Shown here in pieces: positions 10,641-21,091 of a stretch of 64,000 nucleotides of DNA. Below the pieces are notes generated by a model. The model did no database searches and had not been told where the DNA came from. It saw only the letters and a program-made list of their open reading frames with translations. The first letter of the stretch is position 1; every line of letters starts with the position of its first letter. Origin of the DNA: Sphaerolaimus hirsutus (Eukaryota; Nematoda; Chromadorea; Monhysterida; Sphaerolaimidae); contig OZ038457.1 of NCBI GenBank assembly GCA_964036195.1, positions 10,567,147 to 10,631,146 on the forward strand. The letters run 5' to 3'. The translations under genes were made by a program, and so were the position numbers.

Positions 10641-10894
10641 AGACAATAACAATTCTGACTGCGCAACGTTGCTAATATATAAAAGCACGGATTTTCGCGT
10701 CACTGTTCATCACTGCACAACTCAGGAAAACATTTGCAATGAAATTATACCATAAATGCATTACGGATAAGCAGACGGGACGGTATCTAGGGATTCTAAA
10801 AATGTTTCCAAGCTCCCGCCTATGAAAGCACTTTCTGTTTCTATTCTGCATGGCTCTCAAAAGGACTCAAATAAAATGGTATAAAAGGGCCTAC

Positions 10895-11035
10895 CGTAGG
10901 GCTCGATACTCGATTTTTTAAACTCGAGTTTGAGTCACAACCCCCAAACTTTTTCGGTCTAATCAGCGAGTCGAGTAGGCAAGTCAGTGAAAATCAGTCT
11001 TGAGTAAAACAAAAACCTCAAGACTCCATTCAAAG
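10895..11035. repeat. Word-type repeat, ACTCGAGT
   Basis: Degenerate CTCGAGT, GAGTCG and CTTGAG words between CGTAGGGCTCGATACTCG and CCTCAAGACTCC. Similar architecture to the other word-type MITEs. Confidence 0.4.
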
Positions 11036-11595
11036 TTGGATGCATTACTTTTTTATGATGGTTTTAAGATTTTTAGATACCGGTATCTTTACCAATGTAT
11101 TCACACACTTAATGAAGTCTAAATGCCAACAGTTCAGTTAAATATCAAGACAACACAAAAGTTTAACTTTTTGTCACACATGTTCACTTTCTTGATTATC
11201 ATTAGTGACTAGTGTATATTTCGTATAAGGTGATAAGTATATTTCGTGATTTTTAGTGGTGGACTGCTTATGTAATTATGTTCAACAATAATTCATCTAC
11301 ATACTTGTCTAACATTTCAACACATTTTAAACGTCTGGCATGTTTCAGCTGCAATTTCAACTTGAAGGCTGAGACACCCTAAAAACTGAATTGACTTTTT
11401 GTGTAGCTGCATTTAATACCTTGCTTAGCATGCCAATACATAGCTGCTGAATGACAGTTTGTCTGTAAAATATCACAAACTGGTTCAGTTTTTAAAGCAT
11501 ATTGGCAATAGGTATTTTTATTTACCTCTAACTATTTTTGATGCATGTTCGTATGCTTTGCCGATTACGCTGCACCTTTTACGCGCTTCTATAAA

Positions 11596-11702
11596 TGCTG
11601 GCGTCAGAGTCAATAGCGCGAAGCGCTAAAGCGCCATGGCGCTTTGTGGAACCGTACCACTGACACCAGACACTTTTTGCTTTGGCGCTTTTACATCGCT
11701 AC
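11596..11702. repeat. GGCGCC-family MITE, right-end copy
   Basis: AGCGCGAAGCGCTAAAGCGCCATGGCGC followed by a right end GGCGCTTTTACATCGCTA. The left end is degenerate. Confidence 0.6.
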
Positions 11703-12589
11703 TCATGGCATCCCCACGCTGGCATTACGACTTTACTGTCATAATGCCCGCGTGTGATGTCATTAACATGGAATGTGATAACAGTTAACAGCTTGTTTCT
11801 AGTCAATTTCCAGAGATATTTGGCATGGCACTAGGTCCCTGACCGTGTCATTACCCATTTGAAGAGTGTTTACACCTTCGCAAAAATATAGGTGAAGTGT
11901 AAAATAAAAAGTCGTCCGAACATTTATTTTTTCCATGCTACAAAATGAATGAGGTATTCAAAACTAAGATTTAAAATAGAAGTTTAGTCAAACATTTATT
12001 GCGTGAGACATGTGAATTCCTAATTTTAATGAATAACGTATGAATTCTAAACCTGAATTTTGAATTTATTATTCTAAATTCAACGATAAACAACAATAAA
12101 ATTTAACACGTAAAAATTGGATAGACCAAAATGTTCGGGGACGTTTTATTCTACGCTTAACCTACCCACGATTTCGCCGAGCTGAAAACGCACCTTAGGT
12201 GTATATACATTAGAATCTATCTGTTTGTTGATTGTATTTTTACAACTATCAGTTAGTTCAATCAATTACTATAGTTCAATCAATTACTAGTTATTTCTGA
12301 AGGTTAATCAGAGTGTCTTAAGAAGGCAGGTAAATATTAAATTAGTTGTGAGATAGAGTTGCACTGACGGTTGTCACTTATAAAATTGCTCTTTTCCAAA
12401 AAATTTATGTCGACTATATGGCTCTATAATATGCTTTTGAAATAAATGTGAAGCATCACTCTCAAGTTGTTCATCCTCTCTTCTGAGCTTATTTAAACAC
12501 TATTTGAAGCCAATTTCATTGTCGAAGTCACAAACATTCCATGAAAGGGGTTTTTAGTTGTAAGTGTGCCTACACAGCTGGCGTTCAAA
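11703..12589. other. No feature recognised
   Basis: AT-rich DNA. The only pattern is a doubled AGTTCAATCAATTACTA near 12256-12290, related to the 20-mer discussed in the findings. Confidence 0.4.
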
Positions 12590-12960
12590 GAAGGGACGAT
12601 TTTGAGAAAATATGATCTCAGAACACTTATCCAAAGAAAAATATAAGTAAATCGCTCATGCCACTTGGAAAATACCTATAATGTTCATCTCTGAGAAAAT
12701 TACCCATGCTTAGAAAAAATCCTTCACCAGTAGCAACTCGGTGAAATTTGCAGAGATGTGATCTAACACTCACTATGATTTGATTACCTATACTGATCGA
12801 TGGTGACTCAACTGACCACACTCACCTGCCGCTCACCTTAAATGTAACAAATTTTACTTCAACCACATCTACACAAACTTCAAAGTGCTTACAGCATCAT
12901 TGCTGCAAATACTTCCCACGCGAATTGAACCATATATTTGTCATAAAGTTTATGATAGGA
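12590..12960. repeat. Dispersed repeat, copy 2
   Basis: Matches 5900-6320 in block order: GATTTTGAGAAAATATGA, CTGAGAAAATTACCCATGCTTAG and AGCATCATTGCTGCAAATA. Confidence 0.5.
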
Positions 12961-13444
12961 TAGAAGTCTATTCTTAAAATTGTCTATCCACTCAGTCTAC
13001 AGTCTACTCTAACATTATGTGGAAACTGACATGCCGCCATGGGAATCTGACAGGCGCCAACAAGGTGCAACTGACATGCCAATCATAAAACTGACATGCC
13101 CATGTTCATGCGGTCATTGTGGCATGTGCCACACAGCGTTTTTTTGTCGCGACTATTGTGTATCGGTGTTTCAAATCCTTATTTTTCTATTCACAGACTT
13201 TGAGTATGTAAAGGTTGTGTATGATAAATTGCGTATGAAACGAAATGCCCAATACCTTGTAGCTATAGGAAAATCGTATTAGGTTGACGTCTGTCACGCG
13301 CAAAGGATGGCATGTGACAAAAAGATTACCTGAACAGGGTTTGACGTTTATGACTTAGGCTGGAGCTTGATATAATAACTTGTAAAAAATGGGCAGAAAC
13401 GCTGGCTTCAATCACCTGTTCCGCCTACACAACGCAAATATAAC

Positions 13445-13814
13445 TACCGTATTTCCTCGCAATAACTCCCCCCCCCCAAAGAAATACCCCCCCTCGAAAT
13501 ACCCACCCACAATTGAGTGTAAAGAGAACGTAAATGACAAAAGCTGCGGTTTGTGATCCAGGAAATGCAAATACTGACTGTGTTATGTTAGAACAGGGTT
13601 TATACCATCTACATACATACATTTAAGTCTATAGACTCATATATGGCGATTATTGTTGCATTTTTACGTCTGCATACGTTACAAACAACAAATTAGTAGT
13701 GCGAGTTCAAGAAATTTCTGGCGAAATAATACCCCCCCCCCCTCGCTTAACCTCCCCCAAAATTTCCACTCTGAAAAAAATAAAACCCCGGGGGTAATTC
13801 GAGGAAATACGGTA
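13445..13814. repeat. TACCGTATTTC-family MITE, subfamily A
   Basis: TACCGTATTTCCTCGCAATAAC to TTCGAGGAAATACGGTA, 370 bp. C-rich subterminal blocks (CTCGAAATACCC) surround a unique core with CTGCATACGTTACAAACAACAAATTAGTA. Confidence 0.85.
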
Positions 13815-13853
13815 TACTACACGCAATCATTGTCTATTCGCGTTGGTCATAAA

Positions 13854-14283
13854 TACTGTATTTCCTCGAAATACCCCCCTCCCCTCGAAATACCCCCCTC
13901 GTTTGAACCCCCGCCCCCTCTCGAGACCACTATGAAACAATCACCCCCCTCGAAATACCCCCCCAGATTGAGTGTAAAGAGAACGTACATGACAAATACT
14001 GCAGTTTGTGTTCTGCGTAGTGCAGAACACACGTTAAAACAATGTCGTTAAAACAATGTCGTAAACCATCTACGTACTATGTACTATGTATTAGTCTACA
14101 GGAGTCTATACATGTCAGTTATTGATGCTTTCTTCTACCCCAGTGTACATCACAAACGACGATTCTGTACTAGGATTTGAAAAAATTTCTGGCGAAATAA
14201 TACCCCCCTCTCATTTAACCCCCCCCCCTTCGGGACCACTATGAAACAATCACCCCTGGGGGGTATTTCGAGGAAATACGGTA
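13854..14283. repeat. TACCGTATTTC-family MITE, subfamily A
   Basis: TACTGTATTTCCTCGAAATAC to TTTCGAGGAAATACGGTA, 430 bp, 39 bp from the previous copy and in the same orientation. Core includes TACATCACAAACGACGATT. Confidence 0.85.
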
Positions 14284-14479
14284 TATTAGAAATACAAATT
14301 GAACTAAAATTTGAATGGTGAGTGAGGTGAGGAGCAGATCATCATTACAGCTAGAAGGGTTTATTGGTTAGTTTAGTACATTTTGTATATGTTGCAGTAA
14401 GTTCAATCAACTACTACATTGGGATGGACGAGTCATAAATTGACATAAATAGTTCAGGCAGAAAGGCAGTCATGGTAAA

Positions 14480-14665
14480 GTTGAGTATGTGATTGTGAGT
14501 GATCACTTCCATTGAGTGACATCCTATTTGAAGGCTGTATGAGCAGCATACATAGGCCAGTACAAGAATAACAAGTGAACAGTCCACAATGAATACTGAA
14601 TAAACACAACAACACCAGCTGGCTGCCACATGGGGCTGAGGGACCCCAAAATAATTCCCTTAACT
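14480..14665 (+). repeat. 5' LTR of the TRIM-like element
   Basis: 186 bp, same as 15244-15429; ends directly at the TGGTGCCGCG primer-binding-type sequence. Confidence 0.8.
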
Positions 14666-15243
14666 GGTGCCGCGACCGTGGAAAAAGAGACCTGACAATG
14701 GAACAACAGTCCAGCACAACACAGTGAACAACACAACTGGACAACAACAACCAACTCTTCAACAACAACTGCAAACACAACCAACTCCAAATACAACATC
14801 AGAAATCACAACCTGCTCCAACACAGTCAAGCACAACCTGCTGCTGACTACAACAGGCAGTCTCACAGAGCTGCAAAAACAACTGCACAAGCCTGAAATG
14901 GTGCCAGACTCAGAGAGATGGCATCCACACACCAACACAACTTGCACCATTCAGTGGGTCACACAGACGGCCACCAGCACAACTGGTTCTGGAGTGTAAT
15001 AGCCACACAGACACTGGCAGCAAAAGAGAGCTGTTCATTATGGGCAGTCAATGGTGTCACTGGGAGGGCAGAACCCACCAGTTATCTACAGCTTTTAAAC
15101 TGTAGCCAATGGATCCAGAATCCATCAACCAGGCAAACAATGCAACTACACAAAAACAACAGAGAGCAGTGACAGGTGATGTCATGTGATTCATGAACTC
15201 AGTCTTGAGTATTTGGGTCAAATACTTCTTGTGCCCCCTAGGA

Positions 15244-15429
15244 GTTGAGTATGTGATTGTGAGTGATCACTTCCATTGAGTGACATCCTATTTGAAGGCT
15301 GTATGAGCAGCATACATAGGCCAGTACAAGAATAACAAGTGAACAGTCCACAATGAATACTGAATAAACACAACAACACCAGCTGGCTGCCACATGGGGC
15401 TGAGGGACCCCAAAATAATTCCCTTAACT
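15244..15429 (+). repeat. 3' LTR of the TRIM-like element
   Basis: 186 bp; no difference from the 5' copy seen by eye; followed by the GTAAA duplication. Confidence 0.8.
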
Positions 15430-15575
15430 GTAAACACATTCAATTAATATTCATCCGCTTATTAGTGTATTGTTGTGTATTGCCTATTGTTCTGAATTTT
15501 GCCTATGTACTCGTAATCGATATTTGTACTTTTATTCATTGTTATGCTGTTCAAATGATAAGGCTGATCAGTGAC

Positions 15576-15635
15576 TAGTGATGTAAAAAGCACCAGAGTT
15601 TTGGAGGCAAGCGCCATGGCACTTTTACATCCTTA
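15576..15635. repeat. Mini GGCGCC-family MITE
   Basis: TAGTGATGTAAAAAGCACCAG to GGCACTTTTACATCCTTA, only 60 bp, almost just two TIRs. No flanking duplication seen. Confidence 0.65.
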
Positions 15636-15819
15636 ATAAATGCTTATGTGATGATATACAGGCTGAAATAGTTATTTTTATTGTTGGTGCTAGATTGTCG
15701 CCTGGTGCCATGACTACACATGACCACATCTGAGCATGGCAAAAGGTGTCTGATGAAAAACTTCCACAGGAAATTAAATGTAGAATAATTACTTATTACG
15801 AAGAAATGTGTACAGTTGA

Positions 15820-15935
15820 TACCGTATTTCTTCAAATAGAACAGCGTGAGAAGAGTTTCTATAAGAAGTATTTCGTCAACTATTTTGCCTGCCGTTCTAT
15901 TGAAGGTACCGTTCCATTGGAGGCTGTCGTTCTTT
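15820..15935. repeat. TACCGTATTTC-family MITE fragment, subfamily C
   Basis: TACCGTATTTCTTCAAATAGAAC, then TTTCGTCAACTATTTTGCCTGCC and GTTCTATTGAAGG words as in 32545-32682 and 56118-56221. No right end. Confidence 0.65.
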
Positions 15936-16776
15936 TTTCACCAATTGTTTCACACATTTTTTATTTTAACATATTTTATGTAACTTGAGCAATATTTTGA
16001 CAGAGAATCAATTTGAAATTTTTATATCTTTTTGAATGCTTTGAATGTTCCCAACAATCCATTTTACTATCCATACAAAAATCCACTGACTGCACATATC
16101 ACATTAAAATCTACTGTATACAGTCTGAATTTGGAGTTGATAGCACCACTCCATAAAAATGGCACCATTTTGGAGTGAATAGCACCTCTCCAAAGAAGTG
16201 CTACTGTTTAAAATCCAGAACCCTTGAAAACCTCCAGCATCACATGCTCAACATCACATAAAGCAGTACTTAAGCAGATGTGCATTGCAAACACACAAAG
16301 TTGAATAACTTTTCTAAATCCAAACCAAAAGTGGCAAGAAGGGCTCATTTGAAAGCTTTTGGCTTTGTGCACATCAACAAATTTATTTTATTTAAAATTT
16401 CAATTTATTTGTGTTTTAAAATTCAAACAGCTACTGTTTTAAAATGAACAGAGCCTATGTAAAAAAAAATAACAGACAAAATTGCATCATATGCTCCTTC
16501 ATATGTGCCATTACCAATGAACATAGGTTGTGTTGCAATGAAGTTACTACATTCAAAGCATGACAGAACAAGAACAAGAACAACACAACCTAAAATAGAA
16601 AATTCATGATAAGTTCCCGCCAACCACTTGCTCTGAAAATTTGAATGGGAGCACTTTTCGACACGGGCTTTTCTGCGGTACAATCGGTTCTGCGCTAGCT
16701 CAATACGCTCCGATGTTATTTTGTGTTGAATTTCTAGATTTACACATATTGGTGTGTGTGACCATATTATGGGTGG
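15936..16776. other. No feature recognised
   Basis: An 86-codon minus-strand frame (16683-16423) has no motif, no splice context and AT-rich composition, so it is not called. Confidence 0.4.
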
Positions 16777-16784
16777 GTCGCTAG

Positions 16785-16944
16785 TAGTGATGGAAAAGCG
16801 TCATGGCGCTAGCGCCAAAGCGCCATTGAGATTATGCTCTGGGGTCATTTTGCTCCGGCGCCATTGGCGTTTGGCGCTGGGGTTCGGAAAAGCGCCATGG
16901 CTTTTGGCGCTTGCCGCCAAAGTCCTGGCGTTTTTCCAACAATA
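16785..16944. mobile_element. hAT-like MITE, GGCGCC family
   Basis: TAGTGATGGAAAAGCGTCATGG to GGCGTTTTTCCAACAATA. Flanking 8-mers GTCGCTAG and GTGGCTAG agree at 7 of 8. Confidence 0.8.
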
Positions 16945-16952
16945 GTGGCTAG

Positions 16953-18067
16953 CACCCGCCCCCGGCAGCGAGGGCTGGCGCTGGCGCGCTCACACGATAC
17001 AATACATAGCCAATACTCCCTAGTTATTCCTAATTGCCACTGGTGTTGCTGATCAACATAAAAGCTTCTCACTGAATTGCGTCATACACGGATGGTTCAT
17101 TGTTTTGTTTAATCAGGTAATCAGTGAACGAGACGTAATTTTTAGTCGTAATTGCATGAAGCTTTGGGGCGGAGCAATGTATTTTCATAGGAAAAACATG
17201 GACTAGATACTTCGCATCACAATCGGGAAATACCCTTTCTTAACGAATTAAAGAAACAATACCCGCATTGTTACATAATAAAACAGCGAATGCACCGTAC
17301 GAATTTGTCTGTTGACACCAGAGTTGCCAAAACGTTTATGTATTTAGTATTTATGTTCACCCAAAAAAGCCAGGTATCCTGGGTATTTATACTGAAATTC
17401 GTAAAAGGTAAAAGTATTTTTATTACATTATTTTAACACCTCTGGTCGACACGCGCTAAGGGGTGTGGGTTGAGTCTATTTTGGTGGCGCAATCTTGATG
17501 ACTCGCGGGCGCGCCAGAACACCATAATATCACCGTTCATTCATACTCCCTCCACACCACTCGCTTGAGAGGTAAATCCCTACTCAGTATACATCAACCC
17601 CCCCCCCCCCCCCATGCGCATGTCCATGGCCAACCCCGCACTCTACTGTATGAAGTGACAACTATCAAAGTCATAGACTTTTAATAACCGGTAAAATGCG
17701 AATAAATGCTTCCTACATTTTGCCAAGTGAGAAATTAGGTGCCTGCCAGATGCCTGTAAACAACTGGCTAGAAAATTGAACATTTTCGTTCTATGGTTGA
17801 CATGGGAGGCAGGGTGTGCGGTTGGCTGTATCCTCACATTATTGAGTGTTTTTTCTAGTTTGCAATCCAGCAACAGACTAAAAGCAACCGGCTGCGATAA
17901 TGTAGTGTACACAATTTGAGGGACACCGTTTGAGGGGTTCCGTCTAGGTAGGTATAATTTTGAACGGATTAGGGCTCGAAATGGCAAATACCCATATGGA
18001 ACTTTATACGGTGAGTAAATAAAAACATAAAATAAATACGATGTGGAAAGCGCGAATAATACATATT
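16953..18067. other. No feature recognised
   Basis: Contains a poly-C run near 17595. A 114-codon minus-strand frame at 17987-17643 shows no motif and is not called. Confidence 0.4.
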
Positions 18068-18173
18068 TAACGTATTTCCTCGAATGAGCTCCCCAATAAA
18101 TCCCCCACTTAAGAAATATCTCGCAATACCCCCTTCATGACATCCCCTATCTACGAAATACCCCCACCCCTCT
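18068..18173. repeat. TACCGTATTTC-family fragment
   Basis: AACGTATTTCCTCGAATGAGC followed by AATACCCCC words; no right end. Confidence 0.5.
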
Positions 18174-18466
18174 TGTAGTAGCCGATTGAACTTTCTAGTA
18201 TACTCTTTTTACTTTACACCTTGCACGCGTGGTTCCTGCTGGAAGTGTGCCAACGATGGTTAACGCGTGCGAGTTTTATAAAAATATAACAAAATTGATT
18301 GTTGTTATAATGTTATTCATAAACATATTCACATCGATGAATTTTTTCATCTTTTTACGGAAATTGCATGATTTAATAATCATTGGCACGCTTCCAACAC
18401 GAGACATAAATCAGTGCGAGGGCAGAGTATCATGTTCGCCGAGTATAAGTTCAATCAACTACTACA
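18174..18466. repeat. MITE with 20-bp outer inverted repeats around a TATACTC core
   Basis: TGTAGTAGCCGATTGAACTT on the left is the near-perfect inverse of AAGTTCAATCAACTACTACA on the right. Between them, 18199-18447 is a TATACTC...GAGTATA copy. Confidence 0.65.
18199..18447. repeat. TATACTC-family MITE, copy 1
   Basis: TATACTC to GAGTATA, 249 bp. The interior (ACCTTGCACGCGTGG, GAAGTGTGCCAACGATGG, ATTGGCACGCTTCCAACACGAG) is itself imperfectly inverted and matches 20489-20736 and 42990-43262. Confidence 0.8.
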
Positions 18467-18573
18467 CTCTGAAACGGGTAAACTCTGACTCTAGTCTTTT
18501 TTATACCCTTTAAATGGTTAAAACTGCAATTTGTGGAATTTATTTACAAACCTAGCGAGAGTGGAAATGCTCT

Positions 18574-18964
18574 AGGTACCTCGAAATACCCCCAGGGGGT
18601 TTATTTTTGCAGAGTGGAAATGTTGAGGGGGGCATTTCGAGGGGGGGTTATTATTTCGTCAGAAATTTTCACGAAATTCATAGTAAAGAGTATGCTTTTA
18701 TATACTTAAAACAGGTAATCAACGTGTCCAAGTAGGTTATATTTGGACATATCAACGCCCATCGGTACACAAACTAGTACATGTGTAGCTGCGATGCAAA
18801 CTGCGACCAATATATACACCGTGTACATTGTATACATCATGTACATAATTCCAGACGGGGGGTATTTCGAGGGGGGGGGGGTTACTTTTTCCCCAGCTCA
18901 AAAACACCTTGGGGTATTTCGAGGGGGGGTTAATTCAAGGGGGGGTGAATCGAGGAAATACGGT
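18574..18964. repeat. TACCGTATTTC-family MITE, subfamily A, rearranged
   Basis: CTCGAAATACCCCCAGGGGG, then GGGGGGCATTTCGAGG blocks twice, ending AATCGAGGAAATACGGTA. Probably two overlapping copies. Confidence 0.7.
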
Positions 18965-19017
18965 ATTTTCTTCTGGCCACGAATTGATTATGGACTTTAC
19001 TGAAATCGCTTAGGTAA

Positions 19018-19134
19018 TAATAATACCCCCCTCGAATTATCCCTCTGAATTAATGATAGTAATACAATATAATATAATATAAACTGAGTTTGATATAATA
19101 TAAAACACCGGAGTGTATTTCGAGGAAATACGGC
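19018..19134. repeat. TACCGTATTTC-family fragment
   Basis: AATACCCCCCTCGAATTATCCC to GTGTATTTCGAGGAAATACGG. Confidence 0.6.
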
Positions 19135-19689
19135 ACATTCCTTACAAACATTTTTACTCAACCGTTGCAAATGACACATTGGTTGAATGTGAATGAAAAG
19201 CGTTATAAAAGCTACCTAAATACCTAGGTTAGTAATTAAAAATATTTTTACACGTCATCACCAAAATGAAATATGGAAAAGCTGCAACATCCACGTAAAG
19301 TTTAACAGGAAAGCCTATCGACGCTGTGAGAAACGTAAACATCGCCTCTTTAATATCCTATTTCATCAAATTGTACGCAAGGCATTTGATAAATGCAACA
19401 CCTACTAATAGTAGGACTACGCCTTGCCGCCCATCTTATTTACAAAAACAGGAAATTCACCTGCGTCAAATTAAAATGATATCCAAACAGCACAAAAGAA
19501 AATGTTTGAAATAAACACCCAGCGGCCCGATTTAGGTTATAAATTACTTTTTAAGTGCTCTGTTCTGCTTAGGTAAAGCTCATGACGTTAAGCCTGCAAC
19601 TTAGAAAGCTTTAGGGAAGCCTTCGCCCACGCCGATGTGACCACGCACACTATTCGTTCGTCGGTCATCGGTTAACTGAGGCAAAAGTA

Positions 19690-20096
19690 TACCGTATATC
19701 TTCGATTAAGACCCCTTGAATAACTCCCCCTAATAGCTAACTGAGGAAAATATAACCCATCCCCTCGAAAAACTCTTTGGTTGGTAAATAGGAACGAGAA
19801 AAGACGCCCGTGTAAATATAAAAAGACGTGTGTGTGATCTAAAAAAAACCCGTATTCCTTTGCAGTTGATGTTCACTAGCACTTATTTTATTGCATGCAT
19901 TACGGGATTTCTATACCGACTTGGATGTTTATGCAGCCAATTTACAATCTACACAATATATTGAAGATGCATTTTACCTTATTTTCTGACAAAAAAATTA
20001 ATCCTTCCCTCGAATAACTCCCCCTCTATTTACTCCACAGTCGAAAAAGTCGGATGACAAAATGACCCCCGGGGACTTATTTGAGGATATATGGTA
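19690..20096. repeat. TACCGTATTTC-family MITE, subfamily B
   Basis: TACCGTATATCTTCGATTAAG to ACTTATTTGAGGATATATGGTA, 407 bp, with AATAACTCCCCC words on both sides. Confidence 0.8.
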
Positions 20097-20358
20097 CCTA
20101 CCAATTCGTTTTCGCACGTTTATTGATATTGTGCTTTACATGAAGAAGGTAATTCGTATCGTATAATTTGATGAAATGGGCGGCGAGTGGCGAAAAAGGT
20201 AAATGAGATTTGAAAACTATTTTTCATGTGTAGTTTGAATCTTCCGATGAGAAAAATTACGAATCAAACGCGTTTGGCTATTTCTACGTGTACCTGCCGC
20301 GGTGATCTTTGGAGTAAGTTTGAGTTGCGTGCACTTGTCTTTCTGTAAATGTGGTCAG

Positions 20359-20479
20359 CGTAACAATTATCTGTGGCTTGAAAGATTCTGCCAACGATGC
20401 GGCATTCGCCATGCGAGAATCCGAAACTGCGTGCCTTATCCGAATTCCTTGGTGCATCAGTCGCCAATTCAATCCGATG
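20359..20479. other. Coding-like patch, strand unresolved
   Basis: 121 bp between an acceptor-like GTGGTCAG and a donor-like GATG|GTAAAT on the plus strand, open in two plus frames and in the minus strand. Composition differs from the AT-rich surroundings. It lies about 400 bp beyond the PDE4 stop. I recognise no product. It could be an exon or PDE4 3' UTR. Confidence 0.25.
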
Positions 20480-20488
20480 GTAAATACC

Positions 20489-20736
20489 TATACTCCGGTT
20501 ACTTTACACCTTGCACGCGTGGTTCCCGCTGGAAGTGTGCCAACAATGGTTAACGCGTGCGAGTTTCATAAAAAGATGACAAAATTGATTGTTGTTATAA
20601 TGTTATTCATTAACATATTCACATCGATGAATTTTTCACCTTATTATGGAAATCGCATGATTTAAAAATCATTGGCACGCTTCCAACACGAGACATAAAT
20701 CAGTGCGAGGGCAGAGTATCATGTCCGCCGAGTATA
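20489..20736. repeat. TATACTC-family MITE, copy 2
   Basis: TATACTCCGG to CCGAGTATA, 248 bp, very similar to 18199-18447 throughout. Lies just 3' of the PDE4 coding end, possibly in its 3' UTR. Confidence 0.8.
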
Positions 20737-20860
20737 CTTGGTGGCATATTTGGCTACATGAGTAAGTAAGTTGGAGAAAAGTACTGGTTTGTCCATTCTT
20801 TACAAAGTCACTCTGCAGCGCCGCCTCAAATAAGAGCTTTGTAAATATTGGCCACAATTC

Positions 20861-21091
20861 TCAAATGACGTCATTTTCGTCCCCCGGTTCATCTATAGCA
20901 GGTCTATCAGTGGCGCCAATTCTTTTCGACTCGCACGTGGGAGAGTTTCGTTTATTTTGCTCCGCGGGTATGTGCGCTTGGTACCAGTCGCGGTTCGACT
21001 CTAATTGGTCCAAAATGTCCTGGGCGTCGGGGTAGACCAAGTCGGCCCAAGTCTCGTAGAGCGGGTGCACGATGTAGTCGATGAAGCCCAC
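20861..21091 (-). CDS. PDE4: PDE4 terminal exon
   Basis: 76 codons from [15 protein letters not shown] through [17 protein letters not shown] to a short acidic tail ending DENDVI and TGA. Acceptor CCCCTTCAAG. LYETW replaces the usual LWETW. Confidence 0.92.
   Translation of the reverse strand: MGFIDYIVHPLYETWADLVYPDAQDILDQLESNRDWYQAHIPAEQNKRNSPTCESKRIGATDRPAIDEPGDENDVI

Larger units (their letters stand above)
14480..15429 (+). mobile_element. TRIM-like non-autonomous LTR retrotransposon, 950 bp
   Basis: Two 186-bp direct repeats (14480-14665, 15244-15429), identical by eye, start GTTGAGTATGTG and end CCCTTAACT. They are flanked by GTAAA (14475-14479 and 15430-15434). A primer-binding-type sequence TGGTGCCGCGACCGTGG starts at the left LTR's last base. 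The LTR contains GAATAAACA. The 578-bp interior has one 110-codon frame rich in Thr, Gln and Asn with no recognisable domain, so the element must rely on another element's proteins. No clear polypurine tract precedes the right LTR. Confidence 0.8.

Noticed and set aside
13446-14283. Regularly spaced C-rich blocks as a possible CRISPR-like array
   Set aside because: Eukaryotic window; the blocks are subterminal words of two adjacent MITEs, not direct repeats with unique spacers.
14667-14999. 110-codon frame inside the TRIM element as a Gag
   Set aside because: Low-complexity Thr/Gln/Asn composition and no Gag motif; treated as non-coding or relic.
16423-16683. 86-codon minus-strand frame with a hydrophobic segment
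   Set aside because: No splice context, no homologue recognised, AT-rich composition; chance frame.
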